From JAPOUP01 sp965203605 (lineage in GTDB: Bacteria; Pseudomonadota; Alphaproteobacteria; Rhodobacterales; Rhodobacteraceae): DNA of 64,000 bases. The DNA lies in assembly GCA_965203605.1 (NCBI GenBank), contig OZ241902.1, positions 5,518,001 to 5,582,000 on the forward strand, read 5' to 3'. Under the pieces are notes generated by a model, which saw only the letters and a list, made by a program, of their open reading frames with translations, was not told where the DNA came from and did no database searches. The translations under genes and the position numbers were made by a program. Shown here piece after piece: positions 17,872 to 27,088 of the stretch; the first letter of the stretch is position 1; the number at the start of each line of letters is the position of its first letter.

Positions 17872-18501
17872 TCAGCGGGACTGCCGATAGGAAATCACGG
17901 ACAGGTACCTGGCCGGCAGTTCAACCAGATTCTCGGGGCCGTGCGGCGCGTCCGCGTCAAAGAACAGGGTGTCTCCGGGCTTGAGGGGGAAGATCCTGTC
18001 ACCGTGGCGATAGTCGACTTCGCCTTCCAGCATGTACAACATCTCGATTCCGTCGTGCTGGAATGCCGGGAACACGTCCGACTGCTCGGCCAGCGTGATC
18101 AGGTAGGGTTCGACCACGACCCCGCTGCTGTTGTTTCCAAGATGACCGAGCAAGTTGTACTGGTGCCCGGCCCGGGTTCCCGCCCTGTTGGTCTCGACCC
18201 CGCCGCCGGATCGAGTCAGGACGGCCTCCCGAGTGTCGTCGAAGCCCGTGAACAACGAGCTGAGAGGAACATTCAGCACGTTTGCCAGGCTTTGCAGCGT
18301 GGCAAGTGACGGGGAAATCCTTCCGTTCTCGATCTTTGACAGCATTCCGGCCGACAGACCGGTGGAGGACGCCAGAGCGGACACGGTCATGTCTCGCTGA
18401 TGACGAAGGGCGCGCACTTCGCGCCCTATGGCCCGCTCGAGATTCCTGTCGACATTTTGCCGAACCCTGTGCGGATCCTGTGACAGTTCTGGCTGTCTCA
18501 C
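17872..18501 (-). CDS. XRE-family regulator with C-terminal cupin domain
   Basis: The 209-residue protein has an N-terminal lambda-repressor-type helix-turn-helix (REVRALRHQRDMTVSALA, SAGMLSKIENGRISPSL). A C-terminal cupin follows, with the barrel text GIEMLYMLEGEVDY, GDRIFPLKPGDTLFFDADAPHG. Such regulators sense a small ligand in the cupin and often control amine, polyamine or amino-acid catabolism. It is the first gene of the minus-strand block and sits 163 bases upstream of the split glutamate-synthase operon, which it probably regulates. Confidence 0.9.
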   Translation of the reverse strand: MRQPELSQDPHRVRQNVDRNLERAIGREVRALRHQRDMTVSALASSTGLSAGMLSKIENGRISPSLATLQSLANVLNVPLSSLFTGFDDTREAVLTRSGGGVETNRAGTRAGHQYNLLGHLGNNSSGVVVEPYLITLAEQSDVFPAFQHDGIEMLYMLEGEVDYRHGDRIFPLKPGDTLFFDADAPHGPENLVELPARYLSVISYRQSR

Positions 18502-19257
18502 GTTGCATTCGCCCGGCCATTGGACATTTCTCCTTGTCCTTCAACGCGCAGCCCGGATCAACCCTGATCTGATGGCCGGAGCAGGCGACGGCGACCTTAG
18601 AAATGCGCCATGATCGGTCGCGGCAACCAGTGAACCGTCCGGCGTCGGCGGACACCATAGTCACCAATCCCGCACAGCCCATGGACACAGCCTTGCACGC
18701 TCATCCTCGTCAGCCATTTCCATCGCTTCCCCATGGATTGCCTGGCATTCAGGACAAGGTGATCCAGATCGCGCCGATGATCCTTTCCCCGCTTCCACTC
18801 GGAAGTGCAACACAGGCCATGGCAAAGAGCCCACGAGTACCAATCTTACAAACTTAACCAATCCGGCGCTTATGCACCCCGTCGATGGAAAGACAGGTGC
18901 GGGAATAGGTTGAACGCTCGGATTTGGCGCACCGCAAACCATCTGTTGTTGCGCTGCAGCGCCCGCGCGTATCAACATTCCATCGCCCTGCGACCGAAAT
19001 GGGCCATCCCGACGAGTTCCGCCGAGCCATTGGCGATGTAACGGCACGGAAGGCCCCCGACAGGTCTCAGCTAGCGCCCATTGCAGGTGAGGCTGATTGA
19101 ATTCGTAAGCTTGCCGCGACAATGCGCCCCAAATGTGCACAATTGTCCGCTGGACGCGCAACCCTTCGGCACTTAAACATGTGCCTGCTGACGGTCCTGC
19201 AACTTGGCGCCCGGGCCAGATCTGGGCCGTTTCTGGCAGTGGAATGGAGAGACACTC
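18502..19257. other. 756-base gap before petABC
   Basis: No gene was recognised. The long minus-strand frame here continues backwards into petA and is a shadow of it. The right end must hold the pet promoter and the ribosome-binding site GGAGAG (just before 19258); the left end holds the promoter of the XRE-cupin gene. Confidence 0.5.
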
Positions 19258-19818
19258 GTGTCCCACGTTGAAGATCATGAAGGAACCCGCCGCGACTTCC
19301 TGTATTTCGCGACCGGCGCAGCAGGTGCGGTCGCCACTGGTGCAGCCGTATGGCCATTGATCAATCAGATGAATCCTTCGGCCGATGTGCAGGCACTGAG
19401 TTCGATCCGTGTGGATGTAGGAGATGTCGCCGAAGGGACCCAGTTGACCGTCAAGTGGCTCGGTAAGCCGGTCTTCATCCGTCGAAGAACGGTCAGCGAA
19501 ATCGAGGCCGCTCGGGCGACAGCGCTTGAAGAGCTTCCTGACCAGAAGGCGCGTAACGCAAATGCCGAGGGGGCCGATGCCGCCGATGAAAACCGTGCAT
19601 TGGACGAATCTGGCGAATGGCTGGTGATGATGGGTGTGTGCACCCACCTTGGCTGCGTCCCGCTAGGCGATGGAACGGGTGACTTCGGTGGATGGTTCTG
19701 TCCTTGCCACGGTTCCCACTACGACACGTCTGGCCGAATCCGCAAAGGCCCTGCACCGGAGAATCTGCCGGTCCCAGTGGCGCAGTTTGACGGTGAAAAT
19801 ACAATCGTACTTGGTTAG
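19258..19818 (+). CDS. petA: Ubiquinol-cytochrome c reductase Rieske iron-sulfur subunit
   Basis: The 186-residue protein begins at GTG 19258, eight bases after GGAGAG; the longer frame from 19204 is not needed. It has a Tat-type N-terminal anchor (TRRDFLYFATGAAGAVATGAAVWP). The cluster-binding motifs CTHLGC and CPCHGS are intact. The N-terminal wording is typical of Rhodobacterales PetA. It carries electrons from ubiquinol to cytochrome c1 in complex III. It is the first gene of the petABC operon; cytochrome b starts 12 bases after its stop. Confidence 0.97.
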   Translation: MSHVEDHEGTRRDFLYFATGAAGAVATGAAVWPLINQMNPSADVQALSSIRVDVGDVAEGTQLTVKWLGKPVFIRRRTVSEIEAARATALEELPDQKARNANAEGADAADENRALDESGEWLVMMGVCTHLGCVPLGDGTGDFGGWFCPCHGSHYDTSGRIRKGPAPENLPVPVAQFDGENTIVLG

Positions 19819-19829
19819 GGGAGCCGCGC

Positions 19830-21155
19830 ATGTCCGGAATTCCGCACGACAGCTATGAGCCAGGCACTCAGGGGGAGAAGTGGCTCGAGCGCCGTCTGCC
19901 TGTGATCAGCCTTCTCTATGATGTGCTGATGATCCCGACGCCCCGGAACCTGAATTGGTGGTGGATCTGGGGAGTTGTGCTGGCGTTCTGCCTGGTGCTG
20001 CAGATCGTTACGGGCATCGTTCTGGCAATGCACTACACACCGCATGTCGACCTGGCGTTTGCCAGCGTCGAGCACATAATGCGGAACGTCAACGGCGGGC
20101 ATATGATCCGTTACCTGCATATGAACGGTGCCTCGCTGTTCTTCCTTGCTGTCTACATCCACATGTTCCGTGGCCTGTATTATGGTTCCTATAAGGAACC
20201 GCGTGAACTGACCTGGATCATCGGGATGCTCATCTATCTGCTGATGATGGGGACCGCATTCATGGGTTACGTGCTTCCCTGGGGCCAAATGTCATTCTGG
20301 GGGGCTACGGTGATCACCGGCCTGTTCGGCGCGATCCCCTTTGTCGGCGAAGCAATCCAGATCTGGCTTCTGGGTGGCCCGGCGGTTGAGAACGCGACCC
20401 TGAACCGTTTCTTCAGTCTGCATTATCTTCTGCCATTCGCGATCGCAGGGCTTGTCATCGTTCATATTTGGGCTTTCCATACTACGGGCAACAACAATCC
20501 TTCAGGGATTGAGGTGCGCAGGGGATCCAAGGAAGCAGCAGCTAGGGATACGCTGCCCTTCTGGCCCTACTTCGTAATCAAGGACCTGTTCGCGCTGGTC
20601 GTGGTGCTTGCGGTATTCTTCGCGATTGTCGGCTTTATGCCCAACTATCTGGGTCACCCGGACAACTATATCGAAGCAAACCCGCTTGCCACACCCGTGC
20701 ACATTGTTCCCGAGTGGTACTTCCTGCCATTCTACGCCATCCTACGAGCATTCACGAGCGATGTTTGGGTGGTGATGTTCGCAAACTGGATCACCGGCGG
20801 CATAATCGATGCCAAGTTCTTTGGTGTGCTCGCCATGTTTGGTGCGATCGTTGTTATGGCGCTGGCACCTTGGTTGGATACGTCAAGCGTTCGGTCGGGC
20901 CGCTACCGTCCCATGTTCAAGTGGTGGTTCTGGCTTCTGGCGATCGACTTCATTGTGTTGATGTGGTGTGGTGCCCAGCCTGCCGAGCCGCCATATTCGA
21001 CCATTGCCCTGATCGGCTCCGCTTACTGGTTCGTGTATTTCCTGATGATCCTTCCGCTGCTTGGCGTCATCGAGAAACCATTGCCGAGGCCAGCCACGAT
21101 AGAGGATGATTTCAAGACACAATATGGCGGTTCTGACGCGACGCCGGCTGAGTGA
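19830..21155 (+). CDS. petB: Cytochrome b of the bc1 complex
   Basis: This 441-residue integral membrane protein binds the two b haems and forms both quinone sites. The PEWYFLPFYAILRAF segment of the Qo site is present, as are the histidine-bearing helices (NGASLFFLAVYIHMFRGLYYG, LLPFAIAGLVIVHIWAFH). Length matches full cytochrome b rather than the shorter b6. The downstream cytochrome c1 gene begins 14 bases after its stop. It acts in the cytoplasmic membrane in respiration and, if present, cyclic photosynthetic electron flow. Confidence 0.98.
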   Translation: MSGIPHDSYEPGTQGEKWLERRLPVISLLYDVLMIPTPRNLNWWWIWGVVLAFCLVLQIVTGIVLAMHYTPHVDLAFASVEHIMRNVNGGHMIRYLHMNGASLFFLAVYIHMFRGLYYGSYKEPRELTWIIGMLIYLLMMGTAFMGYVLPWGQMSFWGATVITGLFGAIPFVGEAIQIWLLGGPAVENATLNRFFSLHYLLPFAIAGLVIVHIWAFHTTGNNNPSGIEVRRGSKEAAARDTLPFWPYFVIKDLFALVVVLAVFFAIVGFMPNYLGHPDNYIEANPLATPVHIVPEWYFLPFYAILRAFTSDVWVVMFANWITGGIIDAKFFGVLAMFGAIVVMALAPWLDTSSVRSGRYRPMFKWWFWLLAIDFIVLMWCGAQPAEPPYSTIALIGSAYWFVYFLMILPLLGVIEKPLPRPATIEDDFKTQYGGSDATPAE

Positions 21156-21168
21156 GGGGAAACGGAAG

Positions 21169-21972
21169 ATGATTGGCAAACTCACCGCCGCCAGTGCCGC
21201 GGTTCTAGCGGCCGCGACCAGCGCCTCTTTGGCCGCCGGGAGCGGAGGCAGCATTCACGATGTTTCCTTCCCGTTCGAAGGGCCCTTTGGCACTTATGAT
21301 CAGTTCCAGCTGCAGCGTGGACTTCAGGTCTACACTGAAACCTGCGCAGCCTGCCACGGCCTGCAGTATGTGCCGTTGCGGACTCTTGGCGACGCCAGTG
21401 GCCCAGGCCTTCCCGGGGATCAGGTCCGCGCCTATGCCGAGCAGAATTTCGAGGTCTTCGACGCGGAGCTGGATGATTATCGTCCTGCTCTTCCCTCAGA
21501 CAGTTTTCCGGCGAATGACAGTGCCGGTGCACCGGACCTGAGCGTAATGGCGAAGGCCCGTGCCGGGTTCCATGGACCATATGGGCTGGGCATTAACCAA
21601 TTATTCAGGGGCATGGGTGGTCCTGAATACATCGTTTCCGTCCTAACGGGCTATACCGGAGAGGAAAAGGAAGAGGCGGGCGCGGTTCTCTACGGGAACA
21701 CGGCATTTCCCGGCGGCTGGATATCGATGCCGCCCCCTCTTGAGGACGGCTATGTCGAATATCAGGATGGGCATGACAATTCGCTGCATCATCTGGCCGA
21801 GGACGTGTCGGCTTTCCTGATGTGGACGGCTGAACCGAAGCTGGCTGAGCGCAAGCAGGCAGGGTTTCTGGGCGTTCTGTTCCTGGCGATTCTCTCAGTT
21901 CTCATGTATCTGTCGAACAAGAAACTGTGGGCACCGGTAAAGAGGAGCGCCAAGCGACAGACCGTGGATTGA
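21169..21972 (+). CDS. petC: Cytochrome c1 of the bc1 complex
   Basis: The 267-residue protein starts at 21169 with a clear Sec signal peptide (MIGKLTAASAAVLAAATSASLA); the frame open from 21106 would add a charged leader and overlap petB. The haem c site is C59-A-A-C62-H63. A C-terminal transmembrane anchor (FLGVLFLAILSVLMYLS) is followed by a basic cytoplasmic tail, as in all cytochrome c1. It completes the petABC operon. The gene converges with thiQ across an 88-base gap. Confidence 0.97.
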   Translation: MIGKLTAASAAVLAAATSASLAAGSGGSIHDVSFPFEGPFGTYDQFQLQRGLQVYTETCAACHGLQYVPLRTLGDASGPGLPGDQVRAYAEQNFEVFDAELDDYRPALPSDSFPANDSAGAPDLSVMAKARAGFHGPYGLGINQLFRGMGGPEYIVSVLTGYTGEEKEEAGAVLYGNTAFPGGWISMPPPLEDGYVEYQDGHDNSLHHLAEDVSAFLMWTAEPKLAERKQAGFLGVLFLAILSVLMYLSNKKLWAPVKRSAKRQTVD

Positions 21973-22060
21973 AGCGGTTTTCGTCAGAACCGGCACCAGT
22001 CGGCAGGTTCCATTCAGCGGTGCCGCACAGTTTGGATCGCAGTCGATCAATACAACTGTG

Positions 22061-22762
22061 TCATTGGCCGTCCGCGAGGTAGGCTCGAAGGGCGTCAGGA
22101 GGGTTGGCAAACAGTTCGGCTGTGTCGCGTGGCCGGTGAGCTTCGCCGTCGGTGACGAAAATGGTTTTCCCTCCAAGACGCAGTGCATCTTCTGGAGCAT
22201 GTGTGACCATAAGGACAGTCGCACCGGTGTCTTCAGTGAGTGCCAGGACGAGATCGAGCATCTCGGTCTTAAGCCTTGGACCGAGGGCAGCGAATGGTTC
22301 GTCAAGCAGCATAAGGGGGCGAGCGCGCAGCAGAGCCCTCGCCAGAACGACCCGACTCTGCTGACCACCTGACAATTCCGCTGGTCTGCGGTTGCCTAGT
22401 CGTGCTAGCCCTACCCGTGAAAGACTGGTCTCGACCTGGCCTTTCTCCCGTGACGACAGGCGCAGCGACGGCTTGAGGCCGAGTCCCACGTTTTGCGCAG
22501 TGGTGAGATGGGGGAATAGATTTTGGTCCTGAAAGACAATTGTCAGGGGACGGTCGGCCGGCGGTAGGTGGGTGATATCGTCTCCGTCCCAGAGAATCCT
22601 GCCGGATGTGGGTATGTGAAACCCCGCGATGGCCGAAAGTAGTGTAGACTTACCTGCACCTGAAGCACCTATAACGGAAGTCCGCATCCCTTTGTCGACT
22701 TCAAGATTGGCGGAAAGGCGGAAGGTGCCCTGTTCGAGTCGCAAGGTGTCAAGTGTCAGCAT
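22061..22762 (-). CDS. thiQ: Thiamine ABC transporter ATP-binding protein
   Basis: The 233-residue ABC ATPase has Walker A GASGAGKST, a Q-loop in FQDQNLFPHL, the signature LSGGQQSR and Walker B LMLLDEPFAALG. The compact length with no C-terminal regulatory domain is typical of ThiQ. The ATG at 22762 lies inside the end of thiP (14-base overlap), so translation is coupled; the ATG at 22783 lies deeper in thiP and is less likely. Together with ThiB and ThiP it drives thiamine or thiamine-phosphate uptake. The whole operon sits behind a TPP riboswitch. Confidence 0.92.
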   Translation of the reverse strand: MLTLDTLRLEQGTFRLSANLEVDKGMRTSVIGASGAGKSTLLSAIAGFHIPTSGRILWDGDDITHLPPADRPLTIVFQDQNLFPHLTTAQNVGLGLKPSLRLSSREKGQVETSLSRVGLARLGNRRPAELSGGQQSRVVLARALLRARPLMLLDEPFAALGPRLKTEMLDLVLALTEDTGATVLMVTHAPEDALRLGGKTIFVTDGEAHRPRDTAELFANPPDALRAYLADGQ

Positions 22763-24314
22763 TTGAACGCCCTCCCCGATCAAATATCCAGAACAGCGCC
22801 AGGCTGCAGACTAACAGAAGCAGTGCCGCCGCCGTCGAATCCTGCATCCTGTAGTTTGCCATGAGCCGGGAAAGCTGCATGGGGAGGGTGGCACGCTCAG
22901 GATTGGCAAACAGTGCTATGACCCCGAGATCCCCCATGGACAGTGCGGCCGTAAGTCCGGCGGCGAAACCAATTGGACGGCGCAGTCGGGGCAGCACAAG
23001 CAGCCGCATCCGTGTCCAACCGAACATCTGCAGGCTGTCAGCAAGGTGGCCATAGCTCGATTCCACGAGGGAATAGGCCGGCACAAGCGTGCGCAGGGCG
23101 AACGGTAGGGCCATCACGGAATTGACGAGAACTGTTATCGGCAGCGCCATCAGGACGGGATTGGCGACTGGAAAGATCATTATGTACAGTCCAGTGCCGA
23201 TGACGAGTGGGGAGGCGGCGATCGAAACATACACAAGGCTTTCGAGTAAGCGGCCCTGTGTTGTGGGCAGGGTTCCGATCAGCACCGATAGCGGCAGTGT
23301 CAGAGACAATGTAAGGATGGCGGATGCCAACGCCATGATCAGGGACCGCAGCGTGGCTTCAAGGACTTGCGGAGGCAGATCGAACAGCCCCGGAAGACCC
23401 CGGACGACGATCATCGCCAATGGAGAGATCAGGAAGGCTGCAGCCAGCAATACGATCGTGGAGTCCTGGGCCTGGAGGGCGCTGGAATCCGCGCCGAAGA
23501 CCGCCCGCCGCCGGTCCAATCCTGTCCCAAAGCCGGATGGAATTACTGTCCCAATTGCCAGTGCGGCGGCAGTGCCACCAATCGCGAACTGGATAAGTGC
23601 CAGCAAGGCTGCTTTCGATAGATCGAAGTCGAACCGAAATGCCTGGTAGATCGCAAGTTCGACGGTGGTTGCTCTGGGACCGCCTCCAAGTGTCAGGGCG
23701 ATCGCGAAATTGGTTGTACAGATCAAGAAGATCACAAGAAACGCGCCAGGAAGGACGCTACGAAGCATGGGCAACTCCAAAGCGTAGAACACATTGCTTG
23801 GTTTGAAACCGAGGGAGGACGCGAGCCGGAAGCGTTCGACGGGTATATCCATCCAGCCCTGCATCAACAGTCGTGTCGCCAGCGGTAAATTGAAGAAGGT
23901 ATTGGCCAGGACGACGCCATGCAGTCCATAGATGTGGATTGGCTCTAGCCCGAGCCATCCAAGTGCGACGCTAAGCGCCCCGCTGCGCCCGAACACCGCG
24001 AGCAGGCCCAGGACGGCAACGATGACAGGTAGAATGAAAGGTGCGCCCAACAGGGTGACGAGGATTGCCTTTCCGGGGAACTGGCGACGGACCAATGCTC
24101 GGGCGAGTGGGACCGCCAGCCCGGCACTGATGACTGCCGAGATCAGCGCCTGTAGGAGAGTGAACCTAATGATGGCCAGTTCGGAAGTATCAATACGAAA
24201 GGTGCCTTCGGCCCGCCAGGCGACCGCGCCGAGCGTGCCGAAGGTTACGAAAAAGACCAGCGCCGCGGCAATGGCGCCGGGCCAGCGGTTCACTGGCTGA
24301 GAGCGGAGAGCCAT
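22749..24314 (-). CDS. thiP: Thiamine ABC transporter permease, duplicated
   Basis: The 521-residue membrane protein carries two permease halves in one chain. Each has the EAA-type cytoplasmic loop: ASSLGFKPSNVFYALELPML in the first half and ADSLQMFGWTRMRLLVLPRL in the second. About twelve hydrophobic segments are visible. This fused layout is the ThiP design. It overlaps the end of thiB by 25 bases and the start of thiQ by 14, giving the order thiB-thiP-thiQ in one transcript. Confidence 0.92.
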   Translation of the reverse strand: MALRSQPVNRWPGAIAAALVFFVTFGTLGAVAWRAEGTFRIDTSELAIIRFTLLQALISAVISAGLAVPLARALVRRQFPGKAILVTLLGAPFILPVIVAVLGLLAVFGRSGALSVALGWLGLEPIHIYGLHGVVLANTFFNLPLATRLLMQGWMDIPVERFRLASSLGFKPSNVFYALELPMLRSVLPGAFLVIFLICTTNFAIALTLGGGPRATTVELAIYQAFRFDFDLSKAALLALIQFAIGGTAAALAIGTVIPSGFGTGLDRRRAVFGADSSALQAQDSTIVLLAAAFLISPLAMIVVRGLPGLFDLPPQVLEATLRSLIMALASAILTLSLTLPLSVLIGTLPTTQGRLLESLVYVSIAASPLVIGTGLYIMIFPVANPVLMALPITVLVNSVMALPFALRTLVPAYSLVESSYGHLADSLQMFGWTRMRLLVLPRLRRPIGFAAGLTAALSMGDLGVIALFANPERATLPMQLSRLMANYRMQDSTAAALLLLVCSLALFWIFDRGGRSNADT

Positions 24315-25282
24315 TTCGCGAGCGCGACCTCACGCATGGTGACAGCCTTGTCGGCAGGTAGCAAACGGGCGGGCTCAGGGGTGATGAGGGTTTCGAATCC
24401 CGATGGCAACCCGGCCTCCGGCAGGCGAGCCGGATACATCCAGTTCGTGGTCGGGATGACGGACTGGAAACCATCGGACAGCATGAATTCCAGGAACCTG
24501 TCTGCCAGTTCCGGCTGATCTGTCGAGGCGGTCTTTCCGGCCACCTCGATCTGCATGTAATGTCCTTCGTCGAATTCGGCGGCGACTGTGTCCTCATCAT
24601 TCTCGACTATCAGTTGGTAAGCCGGTGATGTTGTGTAGCTGAGCACCATGTCGGTTTCTCCGTCAAGAAACATGCCCCATGCCTCGGACCAGCCCTTTGT
24701 GACAGTGAGAATGTTGTCGGACAGGCCCTCCCAGATTTCGCTGGATCCGTCTCCATGCGCGGTTTCCACCCAAAGCAGGAGCCCAAGTCCCGGGGTGGAA
24801 CTCCGTGGATCCTGAATGACGATGCTGAGATTGCTTTCCGCGAGTTCGGTGAAGCTGGTGGGGGCTGTCGGAACCTTCTCCCTGTTGTACACAAAGGCGA
24901 AATAGCCCCAGTCGTATGGCAGGAAAATCGGATCATCCCAGGAGACGGGCAGATCCAAAGAAACTTCCTGACGACCGTGTGGCGCGAACAGGTCAGTCGC
25001 CGTGGCGGCAGCTGTGAGGTTGGTGTCCAGGCCGAGCACGACGTCGACCTCCGTTCGGACACCTTCGAGTTTGAGGCGCGCGAGCAGGGCCGCCCCGTCT
25101 CCCGCACCGACGAATTTGAGGTCACAGTTGCAGGTTTCTTCGAAATTCGCTTCGATTACAGGACCGGGGCCCCAATCGGCAACGAAACTATCATAGGTCA
25201 TTACAGTCAGGACGGGTTTGTCCTGGGCATGGGCGACGCCTGCGATTGCAATGAGTCCCGCTGCGATGAAGGTGGGTTTCAT
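24290..25282 (-). CDS. thiB: Thiamine-binding periplasmic protein
   Basis: The 330-residue protein starts at 25282 with a signal peptide of about 20 residues ending AHAQ and a GGAGGAAACAG site upstream. The mature N-terminus VLTVMTYDSFVADWGPG and the FEETCNCDLKFV segment fit ThiB / TbpA. It captures thiamine in the periplasm and hands it to ThiP. The upstream leader carries a full TPP riboswitch, which independently supports the assignment. Confidence 0.95.
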   Translation of the reverse strand: MKPTFIAAGLIAIAGVAHAQDKPVLTVMTYDSFVADWGPGPVIEANFEETCNCDLKFVGAGDGAALLARLKLEGVRTEVDVVLGLDTNLTAAATATDLFAPHGRQEVSLDLPVSWDDPIFLPYDWGYFAFVYNREKVPTAPTSFTELAESNLSIVIQDPRSSTPGLGLLLWVETAHGDGSSEIWEGLSDNILTVTKGWSEAWGMFLDGETDMVLSYTTSPAYQLIVENDEDTVAAEFDEGHYMQIEVAGKTASTDQPELADRFLEFMLSDGFQSVIPTTNWMYPARLPEAGLPSGFETLITPEPARLLPADKAVTMREVALAKWLSALSQ

Positions 25283-25331
25283 TCTGTTTCCTCCATTGCG
25301 ACGGAAGGGTCGGGTCTGGAGGTCTTCCAAC

Positions 25332-25418
25332 CTTCCCTCCGCCGGCATTAACCGGTTCAGGTTCTACGGGTTCGCACATCGTGCATCTCAGCTCCGTGCC
25401 GGAGCACCCCGAGGTGCC
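25332..25418 (-). promoter_or_regulatory. TPP riboswitch (THI box) of thiBPQ
   Basis: Read on the minus strand, the leader contains the conserved THI-box pieces in order: a GGGGTGC-type 5' stem, GAGCTGAGA, a variable hairpin, ACCCGTAGAACCTGA, CCGGTTAATGCCGGCG and GAGGGAA. These form the pyrimidine- and pyrophosphate-sensing helices of the TPP aptamer. It ends about 50 bases before the thiB start, so it most likely blocks ribosome access or ends transcription when TPP is plentiful. Confidence 0.95.
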
Positions 25419-25439
25419 CCATTGATTAGCAGCCTGATC

Positions 25440-25984
25440 ATTCACAGACAAGCAAGAGTTCGGGGGAGGCCGTATATTTCTTGTCGCGTGTCCGCGCAGC
25501 GGGTTCGGAAACGGGGCAGGGCGAAATGGGGGAGTGGATGACCCTCAGCTGTTCGATTGTGTCAGTGTGGTGCCTGCCGACATGTGGTCCGGGCGCGCCT
25601 GTCGATTTGGCCCCCGAGCTGGATTCTGTTTTGGAGTCCACCTCTGCGTGGCCATGAGGGCAGCGATCCGTTTTCGGACCTTCGTTTCGGATACTGGGGT
25701 TGGCAAACGCACGACCGACATATGGGAACGGCTGTGGTTGGCCGGTGATCACCTGTTCGGGTCTGGAAGACCATGCAAGGGTTCGAATGAAGTCCTGTCT
25801 TCTTCGGGAATGGAAGCTCAGGGTCATGGGGACTTGCCATTGCTTAGCATCCAGAGATGAGACTGGCGTCGGAATTGGAGACTCGGAATGGCAAATCCCG
25901 AATCCGCCGCTGATTGGTTTCGGATAGGAATCCCTGTTCCCGAATCGGCAGGGAGTCGCTAGACAGAACGGCGGAGGCAGACAG
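25440..25984. other. 545-base gap between the thi leader and aroC
   Basis: No gene was recognised; small frames on both strands overlap each other and show no family text. The stretch must contain two divergent promoters, one for the thi operon near its left end and one for aroC near its right end. Confidence 0.5.
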
Positions 25985-27088
25985 ATGAGTTTCAATACAT
26001 TCGGTCATCTCTTCCGGGTGACGACATGGGGGGAGAGTCATGGACCGGCGCTTGGCGCGACGGTGGATGGTTGCCCGCCGTGCGTGCCTCTGGATCCGGG
26101 CATGCTTCAGGGTTGGCTGGATCGGCGTCGGCCCGGCCAGAGCAGATTCACCACACAGCGGCGGGAACCGGATAGGGTGGAAATCCTCTCGGGCGTGTTC
26201 GAGGGGCTAACGACCGGAACGCCAATTCAGCTGCTGATACGAAACATGGACCAGCGTTCGAAGGATTACTCTGAAATCGCGGATAAATTCCGACCTGGAC
26301 ATGCGGACATCACCTATTGGGAAAAGTACGGAATCCGCGACTATCGCGGCGGCGGACGTTCCTCGGCCCGGGAAACGGCAGCGCGTGTTGCCGCCGGCGG
26401 CGTGGCGCGGGAAGCGATTCGGCTTCTCGTTCCCGAGGCCAGGATCAGGGGTTATATGGTGCGGATGGGTCCGCATGGGATCGATCGCCAGAACTTTGAC
26501 TGGGACGAGATTGAACGCAATCCGTTTTGGACACCGGATGCGGCGGCGGCGACCAGATGGGCCGATTATCTGGATGCGCTGCGCAAGGCAGGGAACTCGA
26601 CTGGCGCGGTCGTCGAGATTGTCGGGAGCGGGTTTCCAGCGGGTCTGGGAGCGCCGATATACGCGAAGCTCGATGCGGACCTCGCGGCTGCCATGATGTC
26701 AATCAATGCAGTGAAGGGAGTTGAAATTGGCGAAGGCATGGCGGCGTCAGGCCTGACAGGTGAGGAAAACGCGGACGAGATCTCGATGGGTCCCGATGGC
26801 CCGGTGTTTTCATCAAACCATGCAGGCGGCATTCTCGGCGGACTGTCGACCGGTCAGGACATCGTTGTCCGGTTTGCGGTGAAGCCGACCTCTTCGATTC
26901 TCACCCCACGCCGCACGATCACCAAGTCAGGTGAGTCGACGCAGGTCGTGACGAAGGGACGGCATGATCCATGTGTCGGCATCCGAGCCGTTCCTGTGGG
27001 AGAGGCCATGATGGCGTGCGTCGTCCTGGACCACCTGCTTCTTGATCGGGGGCAGACCGGCGAAGCAGGTGGCGGCAGGATCGGCTGA
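25985..27088 (+). CDS. aroC: Chorismate synthase
   Basis: This 367-residue enzyme makes chorismate from EPSP using reduced FMN, the last common step to aromatic amino acids. All three family signatures are present: GESHGPALG at the N-terminus, YRGGGRSSARETAARVA in the middle, and GRHDPCVGIRAVPVGEAM near the C-terminus. The copy is complete. Its last 272 bases (from 26817) belong to a 630-bp repeat whose second copy lies at 49618-50247. The native right-hand neighbour, a thioredoxin gene converging on it, is cut off here by transposase sequence. Confidence 0.97.
   Translation: MSFNTFGHLFRVTTWGESHGPALGATVDGCPPCVPLDPGMLQGWLDRRRPGQSRFTTQRREPDRVEILSGVFEGLTTGTPIQLLIRNMDQRSKDYSEIADKFRPGHADITYWEKYGIRDYRGGGRSSARETAARVAAGGVAREAIRLLVPEARIRGYMVRMGPHGIDRQNFDWDEIERNPFWTPDAAAATRWADYLDALRKAGNSTGAVVEIVGSGFPAGLGAPIYAKLDADLAAAMMSINAVKGVEIGEGMAASGLTGEENADEISMGPDGPVFSSNHAGGILGGLSTGQDIVVRFAVKPTSSILTPRRTITKSGESTQVVTKGRHDPCVGIRAVPVGEAMMACVVLDHLLLDRGQTGEAGGGRIG

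Noticed and set aside
18661..19647. Long minus-strand open frame of 328 codons
   Set aside because: It lies antisense to petA, whose Rieske motifs are unmistakable, and has no family text.
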